Counted from the stretch's first letter, positions 42,252-51,972 are shown. The stretch: 64,000 nucleotides of DNA from Ralstonia pickettii (GCF_000607165.1 NZ_JFZG01000006.1:310001-374000), one strand, 5' to 3'. Program-made: numbers and translations. The notes: generated from the sequence alone by a model not told the origin.

Positions 42252-42893
42252 ATGCTGCGGATCTGGGGAAGACTCTCTTCGGTCAACGTTCAGAAGGTCG
42301 TCTGGTGCGCGCATGAGCTGTCGCTGGACCATGAGCGCATCGACGTCGGCGGCGCCTTTGGCGGTGTCGACACGCCGGAATTCAAGGCGATGAACCCGAA
42401 CGGCATGATCCCCGTCATCGAGGACGGCCTGAACGATTCCGGCGACACGCGTTTCGTGCTGTGGGAATCCAACGCCATCGTGCGCTATCTCTCGGCACGC
42501 TACGGCCCGGGCAACCTGTATCCGCTCGAACTTCACGAGCGCGCCGATGCCGACCGCTGGATGGATTGGCAGACCACGTCATACAGTCCGTCGATGGTGG
42601 ATGCGTTCCTCCAGCTCGTGCGCACGCCGGAAGACCAGCGCGACGCCGCGCGCATTGAACGCTCGCGCCAGGCCTCCGAGCGCAGCACGGCCATTCTCGA
42701 AGCCGTGCTGGCCAAGCAGCCCTACGTGGCCGGCCAGCGTTTCACCATGGCCGACATCGTGTGCGGTTGTGCTACGCACCGCTGGCTCGGCTTGCCGATG
42801 GAGCGCCCCGCCCGACCCAACCTTGAGCGTTGGATGACGGAGTTGCGCGATCGGCGCGCTGCTCGCGAAGTGCTGGCGCTGCCTGTCGTATAA
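42252..42893 (+). CDS. Glutathione S-transferase family protein
   Basis: 213 residues. The thioredoxin-fold N-terminal domain (MLRIWGRLSSVNVQKVVWCAHEL) carries the catalytic-region Ser/Asn and the ESNAIVRYLSARYG glutathione-binding motif (about 74-87). The helical C-terminal domain has AGQRFTMADIVCG (about 163-175), the GST N-capping/hydrophobic staple region. Cytosolic; conjugates or reduces electrophiles with glutathione. AAAGGAGCC precedes the ATG at 42252. The intrinsic terminator at 42927 ends the unit. Confidence 0.92.
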   Translation: MLRIWGRLSSVNVQKVVWCAHELSLDHERIDVGGAFGGVDTPEFKAMNPNGMIPVIEDGLNDSGDTRFVLWESNAIVRYLSARYGPGNLYPLELHERADADRWMDWQTTSYSPSMVDAFLQLVRTPEDQRDAARIERSRQASERSTAILEAVLAKQPYVAGQRFTMADIVCGCATHRWLGLPMERPARPNLERWMTELRDRRAAREVLALPVV

Positions 42894-42926
42894 GCCATCA
42901 GCAAAACCGATTGCGGTAGCATCACC

Positions 42927-42962
42927 AACCGCGCACGGCACCTACGCCGGCGCGGTTTTTTG
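42927..42962 (+). terminator. Intrinsic terminator behind GST gene
   Basis: AACCGCGC (42927-42934) pairs with GCGCGGTT (42950-42957), followed by a T-rich run. Confidence 0.85.
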
Positions 42963-42983
42963 TTTTCACCGAGGGAAACCCGG

Positions 42984-44270
42984 ATGCCATTGAACCGACC
43001 TTCCACCACCGTCGCCACGATCCTGTGGGGCGCGCTTTACCTGGTTGCCGCCATCGTGTCGCACCGGCTGAACGGGCCGGTCGACATGACGGGCTACATC
43101 TGGTTGCCGGCGGGCGTGACCATGGCCGCGTTCATGCTGCGGCCGTACCGCGAATGGCCGGGGCTGGGGGCAGCGTTTGCCGTGGCGCAACTGGCGCTGG
43201 CGGCCATTGAACACACCAACCCGGCCCACGCGATGCTCTTCGTGCTCGACGAGGCGGGCAGCGCGGCGCTGGCCGTGGCGCTGGTGCGGCTGGCGCGCGT
43301 GCCGCTTGAAGGGCTCTACTTCGTACGCGCGATGCTGGTGGCGGGCGCGGTCAGTGCGCTGCTGGGGGCGCTGTTCGGGGCGGCATGGTTTGCGTGGTCG
43401 CAAGGCGGCTCGTTCGGTCACGTGCTGCGCATCTGGGCGGCGTCGGATTTCCTGGGCGTGCTGATCGTCACGCCGGTGCTGGCGGCATGGTCGCGCTTTC
43501 GCGCATTCCGCTCGGGCGGTACGGACCGTACGGATTTCGTGCTCGGTCTGGCGGCCGTCGTTGCGCTGGCGCTGTCGGCGTACGTCATCTTCGATGGCAA
43601 CAGCGATGCCAAATTTGGCGACGGAATCGGCTTTGCGCTGACGTACGTCCCGCTGTTCTTTGCCGTGGTGGTGGCCCTTCTGTGGGGCGGACGCGGTGGC
43701 TCGATGGCGGTGCTGCTGCTCACGCTGGTGGCGCTCACGCAAACCGCTGAGGGCGACGGCCCCTTCGCCGTGCTGGATCATCACTATGGCCAGTCGCTGC
43801 TCGAAGCGCAGCTGTACCTGGGCATTGCCGCGCTGCTGGTACTGCTGGTGAGCGCGCTCAAGACCACGCGCGAGCAACTGCACGAGCAAAGCGCGCAGTG
43901 GCAGAACCGCGTGGAACTGGCGTTGGCGGCGTCGGGCCAGCTCGTCTACACCATCGACCCCGCCAGCGGCCGCATCGACTGGGGCGGCGACGTCGCCCTC
44001 GTGTTCGGACACGAACCGGCAAGCATGGCGTCGATCTCGACCGTGCTGCAACTGGTGCATCCGGATGACCGCGATGCGCTGCGCGCGCGTTGGCTCGGGA
44101 CAGGCGCACCGGAAGACGAGATCGTAACGCCCACACGCCGCCAGACACTGCGCATCACCGCGCGCGACGGCACGCTGCACACCGTGGTGGATACCGGTGG
44201 CCCACTGACGGACGCCGTTGGCAATACCGCGCTCGTAACCGGTACCTGGTCGGTCGAGACCGCACTGTGA
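42984..44270 (+). CDS. MASE1-PAS membrane sensor without an output domain
   Basis: 428 residues from ATG 42984; ATG 42960 lies in the terminator T-tract and is unlikely. The first 300 residues have about eight hydrophobic segments of MASE1 type, starting ILWGALYLVAAIVSHRLNG with a GYIWLPAGVTMAAF signature. A short coiled coil (TTREQLHEQSAQWQNRVELA) leads to a PAS domain (GQLVYTIDPASGRIDWGGDV, VFGHEPASMASISTVLQLVHPDDR). It then stops: no GGDEF, EAL or histidine-kinase output follows. It ends within the start of the next gene (overlap GTGA), so it may signal through its partner. Confidence 0.85.
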   Translation: MPLNRPSTTVATILWGALYLVAAIVSHRLNGPVDMTGYIWLPAGVTMAAFMLRPYREWPGLGAAFAVAQLALAAIEHTNPAHAMLFVLDEAGSAALAVALVRLARVPLEGLYFVRAMLVAGAVSALLGALFGAAWFAWSQGGSFGHVLRIWAASDFLGVLIVTPVLAAWSRFRAFRSGGTDRTDFVLGLAAVVALALSAYVIFDGNSDAKFGDGIGFALTYVPLFFAVVVALLWGGRGGSMAVLLLTLVALTQTAEGDGPFAVLDHHYGQSLLEAQLYLGIAALLVLLVSALKTTREQLHEQSAQWQNRVELALAASGQLVYTIDPASGRIDWGGDVALVFGHEPASMASISTVLQLVHPDDRDALRARWLGTGAPEDEIVTPTRRQTLRITARDGTLHTVVDTGGPLTDAVGNTALVTGTWSVETAL

Positions 44271-45091
44271 CCCCATCGGCATCCGGCAGCACGGCTGTGC
44301 TGCTGATCCATGGCCTGGGCGGCACAGCCTACGACCTGGGCGTGCTGCAGAAAGCGCTGCGCAGCGCCGGCGCCGTCACGCACGTGCCGACCTTGCCCGG
44401 CCACGGCACGCGGCCCGAAGACCTGATCCACATGCGCGCCGAAGCGTGGCTTGAAACGCTCACGCAAACCTATGAGCGGCTCGCCGCAGAGCATGACACC
44501 GTGCATATCGCAGGGATGTGCATGGGCGCACTGCTGGCGCTGGTGCTGGCGCATCGCGTTCGGCATGGCATTGTGCGCGCGCAAGACAGGCTGGCGCTGC
44601 TCGCCACGCCCATCCATATCGATGGCTGGTCGACGCCGTGGTATCGAGATCTGCGCTACGCGGTGTATCGCATCCCGGGCATGGCTGCGCGCATGCGCGT
44701 GGAAGAGGACGAGCCATTCGGCATCAAGAACCCGCTGTTGCGGCGGGTCATCAAAGCCAAGCTCGCACGCGGCGACAGCTTCCACTACCCCTGGGTGCCA
44801 CTGGCGTGCATTCGGCAGGTGGATCGGCTGCGACGCTGGGCGCTGGCCGGGGCGCCCGATACGCAGTGCCAGACGCTGGTGATCCATTCGCGCGAAGACG
44901 AACTCACCAGCCTGCGCTCCGCCGAAACGCTGCAGGCCACCCTCCCCCATGCGCGCAGCGTGGTGCTGGAAAACAGCTACCACATGATCTGCGTGGACAA
45001 CGACCGCGACCAGGTTGCCGCAGAGGTCCTCGGCTTCTTCGGTTTCGACCCAGCGGTAGCCAGGCGCAAGAGCCCAGCCACCGCGGAGTGA
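44267..45091 (+). CDS. Alpha/beta hydrolase with Cys nucleophile
   Basis: 274 residues from GTG 44267, overlapping the sensor gene by 4 nt. HGLGG (oxyanion region, about 15-19) is followed by the nucleophile elbow AGMCMGALL, in which Cys takes the place of the usual Ser. The acid is probably in HSREDEL, and the His in NSYHMICVDND. Fold and length match carboxylesterase/lipase-type hydrolases, with the Cys nucleophile as in dienelactone hydrolase-like enzymes. It might also have lost esterase activity. Probably co-translated with the MASE1-PAS protein. Confidence 0.85.
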   Translation: MTPSASGSTAVLLIHGLGGTAYDLGVLQKALRSAGAVTHVPTLPGHGTRPEDLIHMRAEAWLETLTQTYERLAAEHDTVHIAGMCMGALLALVLAHRVRHGIVRAQDRLALLATPIHIDGWSTPWYRDLRYAVYRIPGMAARMRVEEDEPFGIKNPLLRRVIKAKLARGDSFHYPWVPLACIRQVDRLRRWALAGAPDTQCQTLVIHSREDELTSLRSAETLQATLPHARSVVLENSYHMICVDNDRDQVAAEVLGFFGFDPAVARRKSPATAE

Positions 45092-45100
45092 TCGCGCCAA

Positions 45101-48100
45101 TCAGGCGGCCGGCCCCACACTTTCGTGCTCGTGCGCCGCGTCCAGCCTGCGCTGCCGTTCGCTGCCCTTGAACACGCCCCGCACCACCACAAAGAACACC
45201 GGCACCAAAAACACCGCCAGCACCGTCGCCGTGATGATCCCGCCCAGCACGCCCGTACCGATGGCGCGCTGGCTGGCCGATGCCGCACCGCTCGCAATCG
45301 CCAGCGGCACGACACCAAACGCAAACGCCAGCGACGTCATCACGATCGGCCGGAAGCGCAGGCGCGCTGCCTCCAGCGTGGCTTCGATCAAGCCCATACC
45401 CTGCGCCACCAAATCCTTGGCAACTTCGATGATCAGAATTGCGTTCTTGGCCGACAGGCCGATGGTGGCAATGAGCCCGACCTTGAAGTAGATGTCGTTG
45501 GGCAGGAAGCGCAGCGTGGCGCCCAACAGCGCGCCCAACACGCCCAGCGGCACCACCAGCATGACGGCCAACGGAATCGACCAGCTCTCGTACAGCGCGG
45601 CCAGACACAAAAACACGACGAGGATCGACAACGCAAACAGCGCCGGCGCCTGCGCACCCGACAGACGCTCCTCGAACGACTGGCCTGTCCACTCGTAGCC
45701 AAAGCCCTCAGGCAGGCTGCGCGCAATCGACTCCATCGCCGCCATGGCCTCGCCGGAGCTGTGACCGGGTGCAGGCGAGCCGGTGATCGTCATGGCCGGA
45801 AAGCCGTTGTAGCGATCCAGCTTAAGCGGCCCGACCATCCACTTCGTGGTGGTGAATGCGGATAGCGGCACCATGGCCCCCGTCGCGTTGCGCACGTGCA
45901 TGCGGCCAAGCTGCTCGACCGAGACGCGCTGCTTGCCGTCTGCCTGGACGATCACGCGGCGAACCTGGTTGCGGTAGACGAAATCGCCCGCGTAGTCGGA
46001 GCCGAACATCACGGCCAGCGTGCGGTTGATGTCTTCGATCGACACGCCCATCGACAGGGCTTTCTTGCGGTCCACATCGATCAGGACCTGCGGCGCATCG
46101 CCCTGGCCCGCGAACGTGACTTCCGATAGCGCAGGATGCTTGGCCGCCTCGGCCAGCATGTGGTCGCGCGCCTGCGCCAGGCGCTCGTAGCCGGCACCGC
46201 TTCGGTCTTGCAAGCGCAGGTCAAACCCGGGCTTGCTGCCCAGTTCCGGCAGCGCGGGAGAGTTCATCGCCATGACCATCGCGCCCTTGATCTTGCCGAA
46301 CGCCGCGTTGGCGCGTTCGACCACGGCATCGACATGCTGGTCATCGCCCTTGCGCTGCTTCCAGTCCTTGAGCGTCAGGAACAGCATTGCCGCGTTCTGG
46401 CCGTTGCCGTACAGGCTGAACCCCGTGATGGCCAGCGTGGACGCAACGGCCGCCTCCTGCGTCATGAAGTGCTGCTCTGCCTGCCGCACGACGTCGAGCG
46501 TCTGCGCCTGCGTAGCGCCAGTCGGCAACGTGACGACGGTCATGAATTCGCCGGTATCTTCTTCCGGCAGAAAGGCCGTCGGCAATTGCATAAACAGCAA
46601 CACCACCGCGCCGATGATCGCGCCATACGCCACCAGTGCGCGGCCCGTGCGGTTGAGCAGCCGCGCGACACCGTTCTGGTAGCGCGACGTCAACCGCGCA
46701 AAGCCCCGGTTGAATGCACCGAAGAAGCCCTTGCGCTCGGCACCATGACCGGCCTGCACCGGCTTGAGCAGCGTCGCGCAAAGCGCCGGCGTGAGCGTCA
46801 GCGCCAGGAATGCCGAGAAGACCATCGACACCGCCAGCGACAGCGAAAACTGCCGGTAGATATTCCCCACCGCGCCGCCAAAGAACGCCATCGGCACGAA
46901 CACCGCCGTCAGCACCAGCGAGATGCCGACGATGGCCCCACTGATCTGGCGCATCGCCTTGGCCGTCGCCTCGCGCGGCGAGAGCCCTTCTTCGTGCATC
47001 ACGCGTTCAACGTTTTCCACCACCACGATGGCATCGTCGACAAGGATGCCGATGGCGAGCACCAGGCCGAACAGCGTCAGTACGTTGATGGAAAAGCCCA
47101 TCGGCAGCATCACCGCAAACGTACCCAGCAGCGCGATCGGCACGACCAGCGTCGGGATGAGCGTCGCGCGCAGGTTCTGCATGAACAGCATCATCACCAG
47201 GAACACCAGCACCACGGCTTCGAGCAGCGTCTTGACGACCTGCTCGATGGCAATGCCGACAAAGCGCGAGCTGTCGTACGCCACTTCGTAGCGCACGCCT
47301 GGCGGGAAATGCGCCTGCGCTTCGTCCAGCACCGCTCGCACGCGCTTGGCCACACCCACGGCGTTGGCGCCCGGCGCGAGCTTGATGCCGATGGTCGTGG
47401 CCGGCTTGCCGTTCATGCGCGAGAGGTACAGGTAATCGCTGCCACCCAGTTCCACGCGGGCCACATCGCGCAACAGCACCATGCGGCCCCGCGTGTCCGC
47501 ACGCAGGGGAATCTGGCCGAATGCGTCCGGCGTGGTGAGCCCATCGTCACCGGTCACGCTCGCGTTGATGGGCGCGCTGCCCGGCACGGCTGCGCTGCCG
47601 ATCTCACCCACGGTGATGCGCGCGTTGTAGCGGCGCACGGCATCGCTCAAATCACCCGCGGTGAGGCCCAATGCGGTGAGCTTGTCGGCATCGGGCCAGA
47701 TGCGCATGGCGTATTCCGCGTCGAACAACTGCGCGGTGCCGACGCCCGGCACGCGGCGCAGCTGCGGGATCAGATCAGACGAGGCGAGGTCGCCCAGGTC
47801 GATGCCGTCAAAGCGGCCGCGCTCGGCTGCCAGCGACAGATACATCATGTAATTCTCGGCCGCCTTCTCGATGCGGATGCCGTTGCGGCGCACGACCTCA
47901 GGCAGGCGCTCCTCGACGATCTTCAGCCGGTTCTGCACCTCCACCGCCGCAAGATCGGGGCTCGTGCCCTGCGTGAACGACAGGTTGATCGACACGTTGC
48001 CCGCCGCGTCGGACGAAGACGACATGTACAGCAGCCCCGGCGCGCCGTTCATCTCGCGCTCGATGATGGCGGTGACGGCGCTCTCCACCGTGCGCGCGGA

Positions 48101-48256
48101 CGCGCCCGGGTAGTTGGCGGAGATGCTGACGTTGGGCGGCGCGATGTTCGGATACTGCGCCACCGGCAGCTTGGGCAACGCGAGCACACCGGCCAGGATG
48201 ATGGCCAGCGCAATCACCCAGGCAAAGACCGGGCGGTCGATAAAGAAGCGTGCCAT
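45101..48256 (-). CDS. RND multidrug efflux permease (HAE1 type)
   Basis: 1051 residues from ATG 48256; a longer frame upstream is shadow of the MFP gene. The protein begins MARFFIDRPVFAWVIALAII, typical of AcrB/MexB-like pumps, and carries two large periplasmic loops, each after the first helix of a half. The proton-relay Asp pair in transmembrane helix 4 is seen in GLVLAIGILVDDAIVVVENV. It acts as a trimer in the inner membrane with the adjacent MFP. No outer-membrane channel gene is present in this cluster; the pump may borrow one. It ends 9 nt from the convergent hydrolase gene. Confidence 0.93.
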   Translation of the reverse strand: MARFFIDRPVFAWVIALAIILAGVLALPKLPVAQYPNIAPPNVSISANYPGASARTVESAVTAIIEREMNGAPGLLYMSSSSDAAGNVSINLSFTQGTSPDLAAVEVQNRLKIVEERLPEVVRRNGIRIEKAAENYMMYLSLAAERGRFDGIDLGDLASSDLIPQLRRVPGVGTAQLFDAEYAMRIWPDADKLTALGLTAGDLSDAVRRYNARITVGEIGSAAVPGSAPINASVTGDDGLTTPDAFGQIPLRADTRGRMVLLRDVARVELGGSDYLYLSRMNGKPATTIGIKLAPGANAVGVAKRVRAVLDEAQAHFPPGVRYEVAYDSSRFVGIAIEQVVKTLLEAVVLVFLVMMLFMQNLRATLIPTLVVPIALLGTFAVMLPMGFSINVLTLFGLVLAIGILVDDAIVVVENVERVMHEEGLSPREATAKAMRQISGAIVGISLVLTAVFVPMAFFGGAVGNIYRQFSLSLAVSMVFSAFLALTLTPALCATLLKPVQAGHGAERKGFFGAFNRGFARLTSRYQNGVARLLNRTGRALVAYGAIIGAVVLLFMQLPTAFLPEEDTGEFMTVVTLPTGATQAQTLDVVRQAEQHFMTQEAAVASTLAITGFSLYGNGQNAAMLFLTLKDWKQRKGDDQHVDAVVERANAAFGKIKGAMVMAMNSPALPELGSKPGFDLRLQDRSGAGYERLAQARDHMLAEAAKHPALSEVTFAGQGDAPQVLIDVDRKKALSMGVSIEDINRTLAVMFGSDYAGDFVYRNQVRRVIVQADGKQRVSVEQLGRMHVRNATGAMVPLSAFTTTKWMVGPLKLDRYNGFPAMTITGSPAPGHSSGEAMAAMESIARSLPEGFGYEWTGQSFEERLSGAQAPALFALSILVVFLCLAALYESWSIPLAVMLVVPLGVLGALLGATLRFLPNDIYFKVGLIATIGLSAKNAILIIEVAKDLVAQGMGLIEATLEAARLRFRPIVMTSLAFAFGVVPLAIASGAASASQRAIGTGVLGGIITATVLAVFLVPVFFVVVRGVFKGSERQRRLDAAHEHESVGPAA

Positions 48257-48258
48257 GG

Positions 48259-49440
48259 TCAGCCCTTCTTCGGCTTCGTGTCGGCGCGCGGTGCCGCAGG
48301 AACCGGCTTGACCGCCATGCCTGCTGCCAGCGTCTGCATGCCGGGAATGGCAATGCGCTCGCCGCCGGACAGGCCGCTCGTCACCAGCCATTGATCGCCA
48401 GCCAACGTTTGCGCAGCCACGGGCTGCGCCGCCAGCGTGTTGTCTGCCTGCACCACAAACACCGTCGCCCCATGGCGGTCGCGCTGCAACGCGCCCTTCG
48501 GAATCGTCACCGCGCCTTGCCGCACAGCGTGCGAGAGCTTCACGCGCACGTACATGCCGGGCAGCAGCAAGCCATCGGGGTTGGGCAGCACGGCGCGCAT
48601 CGAGACGTTGTCGGTCGCGCGGTCCACCGCCAGATCTGAGAACAGCAGCTTGCCCGGGCGCTCGTACGCCACGCCATCGCTCAGGATGACCTGCACGCCG
48701 ATGTCCTGGCCGCTCAATGCAGCGGCTTGGCCCTTTTTGAGCGCGCGCTGCAAGGCGAGCACCTCGGCGGCGGGCTGGGCAAAGTCGACATACATCGGGT
48801 CGATCTGCTCGACGGTGGTGAGCGGCGTGGCAGCGTCTTCCTTGACCAACGCGCCTTCGGTCACCTGCGCGCGGCGCGAGCGGCCGGCAATCGGGGCTGT
48901 AACGGTGGCATAGCCCAGGCGCAGCTGCGCGGTTTGCAGCGCAGCGCGGCTGGACACCACGTCCGCTGCAGCCTGACGTTCGGCGGCTTGCGCTTCAGCG
49001 TATTCCAGCTCGCTCACGGCGCGCGTGGCAGCCAACCCCTTGTAACGCACAGCCTTGTCGCGTGCGATGGCGAGCTGAGCCTGCGCGCGGGCAAGCGCAC
49101 CTTGCGCGGCGTCCACCTGTGCCTTGAGCGGCGCGGGGTCGATGCGGAACAGCACCTGGCCGGCCTTGACCAACTGGCCTTCGTCGTAGGCGCGCTTAAG
49201 GACGATGCCGTCGACGCGCGCACGCACTTGCGCCGTGCGATACGGCTCCAGGCGGCCGGGCAGTTCGGTCACCAGCGGCGCATCCGAACGTTGCGCAACG
49301 GCAAACTCGACCTCCGGCGGGCCGGCCGGCTTGGCGGTCTCATCCGCACGCTTGCCGCACGCCTGCAACACAGCCAACGCGCACGCGCTCAGCAACCACC
49401 GGGACGAACGGGAACGACGGAACAACACGGAGAACATCAT
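48259..49440 (-). CDS. RND efflux periplasmic adaptor (membrane fusion protein)
   Basis: 393 residues from ATG 49440 (an adjacent ATG at 49437 is possible). A lipoprotein signal ends at LQAC (about residue 28). The HlyD/MFP features are complete: ELPGRLEPYRTAQVRARVDGI (about 59-79) for the barrel-sandwich, a helical hairpin (ALARAQAQLAIARDKAVRYKG, with RAALQTAQLRLG), and the C-terminal beta domain (GMYVRVKLSH, IPKGALQRD). It links the RND pump to an outer-membrane channel. It lies 2 nt upstream of the pump, so the two are co-transcribed. A dyad-symmetric site is about 80 nt upstream. Confidence 0.92.
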   Translation of the reverse strand: MMFSVLFRRSRSSRWLLSACALAVLQACGKRADETAKPAGPPEVEFAVAQRSDAPLVTELPGRLEPYRTAQVRARVDGIVLKRAYDEGQLVKAGQVLFRIDPAPLKAQVDAAQGALARAQAQLAIARDKAVRYKGLAATRAVSELEYAEAQAAERQAAADVVSSRAALQTAQLRLGYATVTAPIAGRSRRAQVTEGALVKEDAATPLTTVEQIDPMYVDFAQPAAEVLALQRALKKGQAAALSGQDIGVQVILSDGVAYERPGKLLFSDLAVDRATDNVSMRAVLPNPDGLLLPGMYVRVKLSHAVRQGAVTIPKGALQRDRHGATVFVVQADNTLAAQPVAAQTLAGDQWLVTSGLSGGERIAIPGMQTLAAGMAVKPVPAAPRADTKPKKG

Positions 49441-49519
49441 GAGAAGGGGGCTGGGCGCGACCGCGCCCGAGGTCTTGAAAAAGCGAAGCGGAAGGCTAGC
49501 ACGCACATCCGCCGCAAGC

Positions 49520-49546
49520 TGATCGATTGATTTTTCAATCTGATCA
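49520..49546. promoter_or_regulatory. Dyad-symmetric site upstream of the RND operon
   Basis: TGATCGATTGA...TCAATCTGATCA is an inverted repeat of about 11 bp per arm around a short T-run. It lies about 80 nt upstream of the MFP start, in the position of a regulator operator, though no regulator gene is adjacent. Confidence 0.45.
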
Positions 49547-49608
49547 AGACCTTACGAAGCAAGCAGTGCCAGCGCGTGCAGGCAGGTGCGCTCCCGTTTG
49601 ATGCTGTT

Positions 49609-51972
49609 TCAGAAGACGCGGCCGAGCTGCAGGTACACGTTCCACACGCCCTGCGGCGCCACCGCAAAACCGAAATACAGCGGCCCGATCGGGCTGTTGC
49701 CGCCAACGAATACGCTGCCGCTCTTCAGGTAAGGGCCCCGCCCGAAGTTGTTGCGCAGTTGCCAGACGTTGCCGGCCTCACCGCTAGCGCCGAACACGGG
49801 CGTGCGCAGGCCGAGCAGATCGTCGATACGAAGGTCGTACAGATACGTGAGCCGGCCGTAGAGGAGGTACTGGCCGTTGAACTGATCCTGCGCGTAGGCC
49901 GAGAGATGCTGGAAGCCGCCGAGGTAGAAGCCTTCGTTGGCGCCACTGCCACTATTGCCGCCGTTGTCGCGCGTGGGGCTGTTGGCGCCGAACTGCCCGG
50001 CACCTTCCAACGCCATGTTGAACGTATGGCGCCCGTAGCTCGTGGCCCACAAACCCTTGGCCTGGGCGGTGTTGTACTTCTTGTCGAGCGAACCGAAACC
50101 GGCTTCCATGCTACCAAACAGGTAGTAGCCGCTGCGGGGAAACAGCGGATCGTCGAGCTGGTCCAGCGTGAGCTGGGCACGAAAGGCCGGCTGCTGAGCG
50201 CGCAAGGTATCCAAGGTCGTCGCATCCACGATATTCCCGGACTCGTCCGCGATCAGTGCCAGATAATTGAACGTCGCCGTCTTCCTGACGTAGTTCACGC
50301 CTAGGCGCAGTTCACCCTTGCGGCCCAACGGGATGCCCAGGTCAACGCCGGCGCGCGCTGTCTCGATTGTCAGGTTGTTGAACGGCTTGGCGTCCCGGGT
50401 TGGCGGCAGATCGTCAAAGTAGAGATCCGATCTGCGGCGCGAATACTCCGCATACGGCGCGATGTAGAAGCCGCGCGCCTGCCACAGCGGCTGCCGCAGC
50501 TCGGTGTGGATGCCCGCCCGGTTGCTGCCGAGCACGATGTCATTGCGCCACTCCAGCCCGCTCTGCGTGAGCCACGGATACCGATGGCCGAGGTTGACGT
50601 TGAATGCGCCGCGCCCGTCGAAGTTGGTCGACATGCCCAGCCCGAACAGGAAGAACTGGTTGCCCCACGACTTTTCGTGCGCGTCGATCTTGAGCGTGTG
50701 CACGCCGTTCTCTTCCACGAGTTGCTGTGTGACGGTTTCGAAGTCGCCCGTGGTGGCCAGCGCCGACAGCTCGCGGTTGAGCGTTTCGGCGTCATACGCA
50801 TCGCCTTCGCGCACCTTGATCAACTGGCGCACACGCGCGGGCGGCACGCGGCCGCTGGTCGTCACGTCAATGGCGTCAATGCGTGCGCCCGCCACCAGCA
50901 CGCCCTGCGGCTCATGGGCCGCGCGGTACACGGCATACGCCTGCGGCGACAGCGACAACGCCGCAAGCTTCGCTTCAGCGCCCTGGGCGGCACGCTCACC
51001 CTGCCGCACGCCCTGCGGGCCCTTGGCGAAATCGGTAAACGAGAGCTCCGAGAGCTGCGGCTCGATCAGCACATCCTTGCCGCGCAGCAGCGCCTTTTGC
51101 GCGCGCACGTTCTGGCCAACGAGGATGGTGATCATCTGCTGCGTCACCGCCGCCGGCGAGGCCAGGTCTTCCGGCCGCTGCAAGTCCGACCCGATGTTGA
51201 CGGCGATGATGATGTCTGCCCCCATGTCGCGTGCAAGCTGCACGGGCAGGTTGCTCACCAGGCCGCCATCCACCAGCGTGCGTCCGCCCACTTCGATGGG
51301 CGCGAACAGCCCGGGCACCGCCATGCTGGCCCGCATTGCCAGCGGCAGCGAGCCGTGGTCGAGAATCACCCCGTCGCCAGTGGCCAGATCCGTCGCCATG
51401 GCCTTGAACGGAATCGGCAGGCGCGAAAACTCGATGTTGTCGGGCCACTGCGCCGTCCAGTTCTTGAGCAGCGCAAGCAGGCGGTTGCCCTGCACCAGGC
51501 CGGTGGGCAGCTTGAGCTTGCCGTCGCCATAGCCGGCGGACAGGCCGATCGGATACTGGAAATCATCCTCGCGCAGCGATTGCGGCAGCTTGGCGCGATC
51601 ATTGCGGTCGAAGGCGATGTCGCTCAGGTCGACCTGCGAGAGCTTCTGCTCCAGCGCATCCGCACGCATGCCGCTGGCGTACAGCCCGCCCACCACGGCG
51701 CCCATGCTGGTAGCGGCAATCACATCCACGGGAATGCGCATGCGCTCCAGCATCTTGAGCACGCCAATATGCGCATAGCCGCGCGCCCCGCCGCCCGAAA
51801 GCACCAGACCGATACGTGGCCGCGTCGATTCGGTGTTCGCCTGGGCGGGCGCTGCCGCTGTCTGGCCATGCACGGCGGGGGACAGCGTCGCCAGTGACAC
51901 AAATGCGGCGAGCACGGCGGCAGCCCATCGGGAGCCGCGTCGGCGAATCGGAAAGGCCGTCAGAGAAGCCAT
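49609..51972 (-). CDS. Patatin-like type Vd autotransporter (PlpD-like)
   Basis: 787 residues from ATG 51972 (signal peptide RRGSRWAAAVLAAFVSLATL, cleaved after HGQ). The patatin domain is complete: SGGGARG (about 61-67), nucleophile ATSMG (about 90-94) and DGGLVSN. A POTRA-like domain (about 370-440) follows, then a beta-barrel ending in an aromatic residue (LQLGRVF), as in PlpD-type passenger-POTRA-barrel proteins. It is predicted to export and perhaps release a phospholipase. The gene is transcribed toward the RND adaptor with the operator-like dyad between them. Confidence 0.9.
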   Translation of the reverse strand: MASLTAFPIRRRGSRWAAAVLAAFVSLATLSPAVHGQTAAAPAQANTESTRPRIGLVLSGGGARGYAHIGVLKMLERMRIPVDVIAATSMGAVVGGLYASGMRADALEQKLSQVDLSDIAFDRNDRAKLPQSLREDDFQYPIGLSAGYGDGKLKLPTGLVQGNRLLALLKNWTAQWPDNIEFSRLPIPFKAMATDLATGDGVILDHGSLPLAMRASMAVPGLFAPIEVGGRTLVDGGLVSNLPVQLARDMGADIIIAVNIGSDLQRPEDLASPAAVTQQMITILVGQNVRAQKALLRGKDVLIEPQLSELSFTDFAKGPQGVRQGERAAQGAEAKLAALSLSPQAYAVYRAAHEPQGVLVAGARIDAIDVTTSGRVPPARVRQLIKVREGDAYDAETLNRELSALATTGDFETVTQQLVEENGVHTLKIDAHEKSWGNQFFLFGLGMSTNFDGRGAFNVNLGHRYPWLTQSGLEWRNDIVLGSNRAGIHTELRQPLWQARGFYIAPYAEYSRRRSDLYFDDLPPTRDAKPFNNLTIETARAGVDLGIPLGRKGELRLGVNYVRKTATFNYLALIADESGNIVDATTLDTLRAQQPAFRAQLTLDQLDDPLFPRSGYYLFGSMEAGFGSLDKKYNTAQAKGLWATSYGRHTFNMALEGAGQFGANSPTRDNGGNSGSGANEGFYLGGFQHLSAYAQDQFNGQYLLYGRLTYLYDLRIDDLLGLRTPVFGASGEAGNVWQLRNNFGRGPYLKSGSVFVGGNSPIGPLYFGFAVAPQGVWNVYLQLGRVF

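Noticed and set aside
46136-48394. Long plus-strand open frame opposite the RND pump
   Set aside because: Arg/His-rich, no domains; antisense shadow of the efflux genes.
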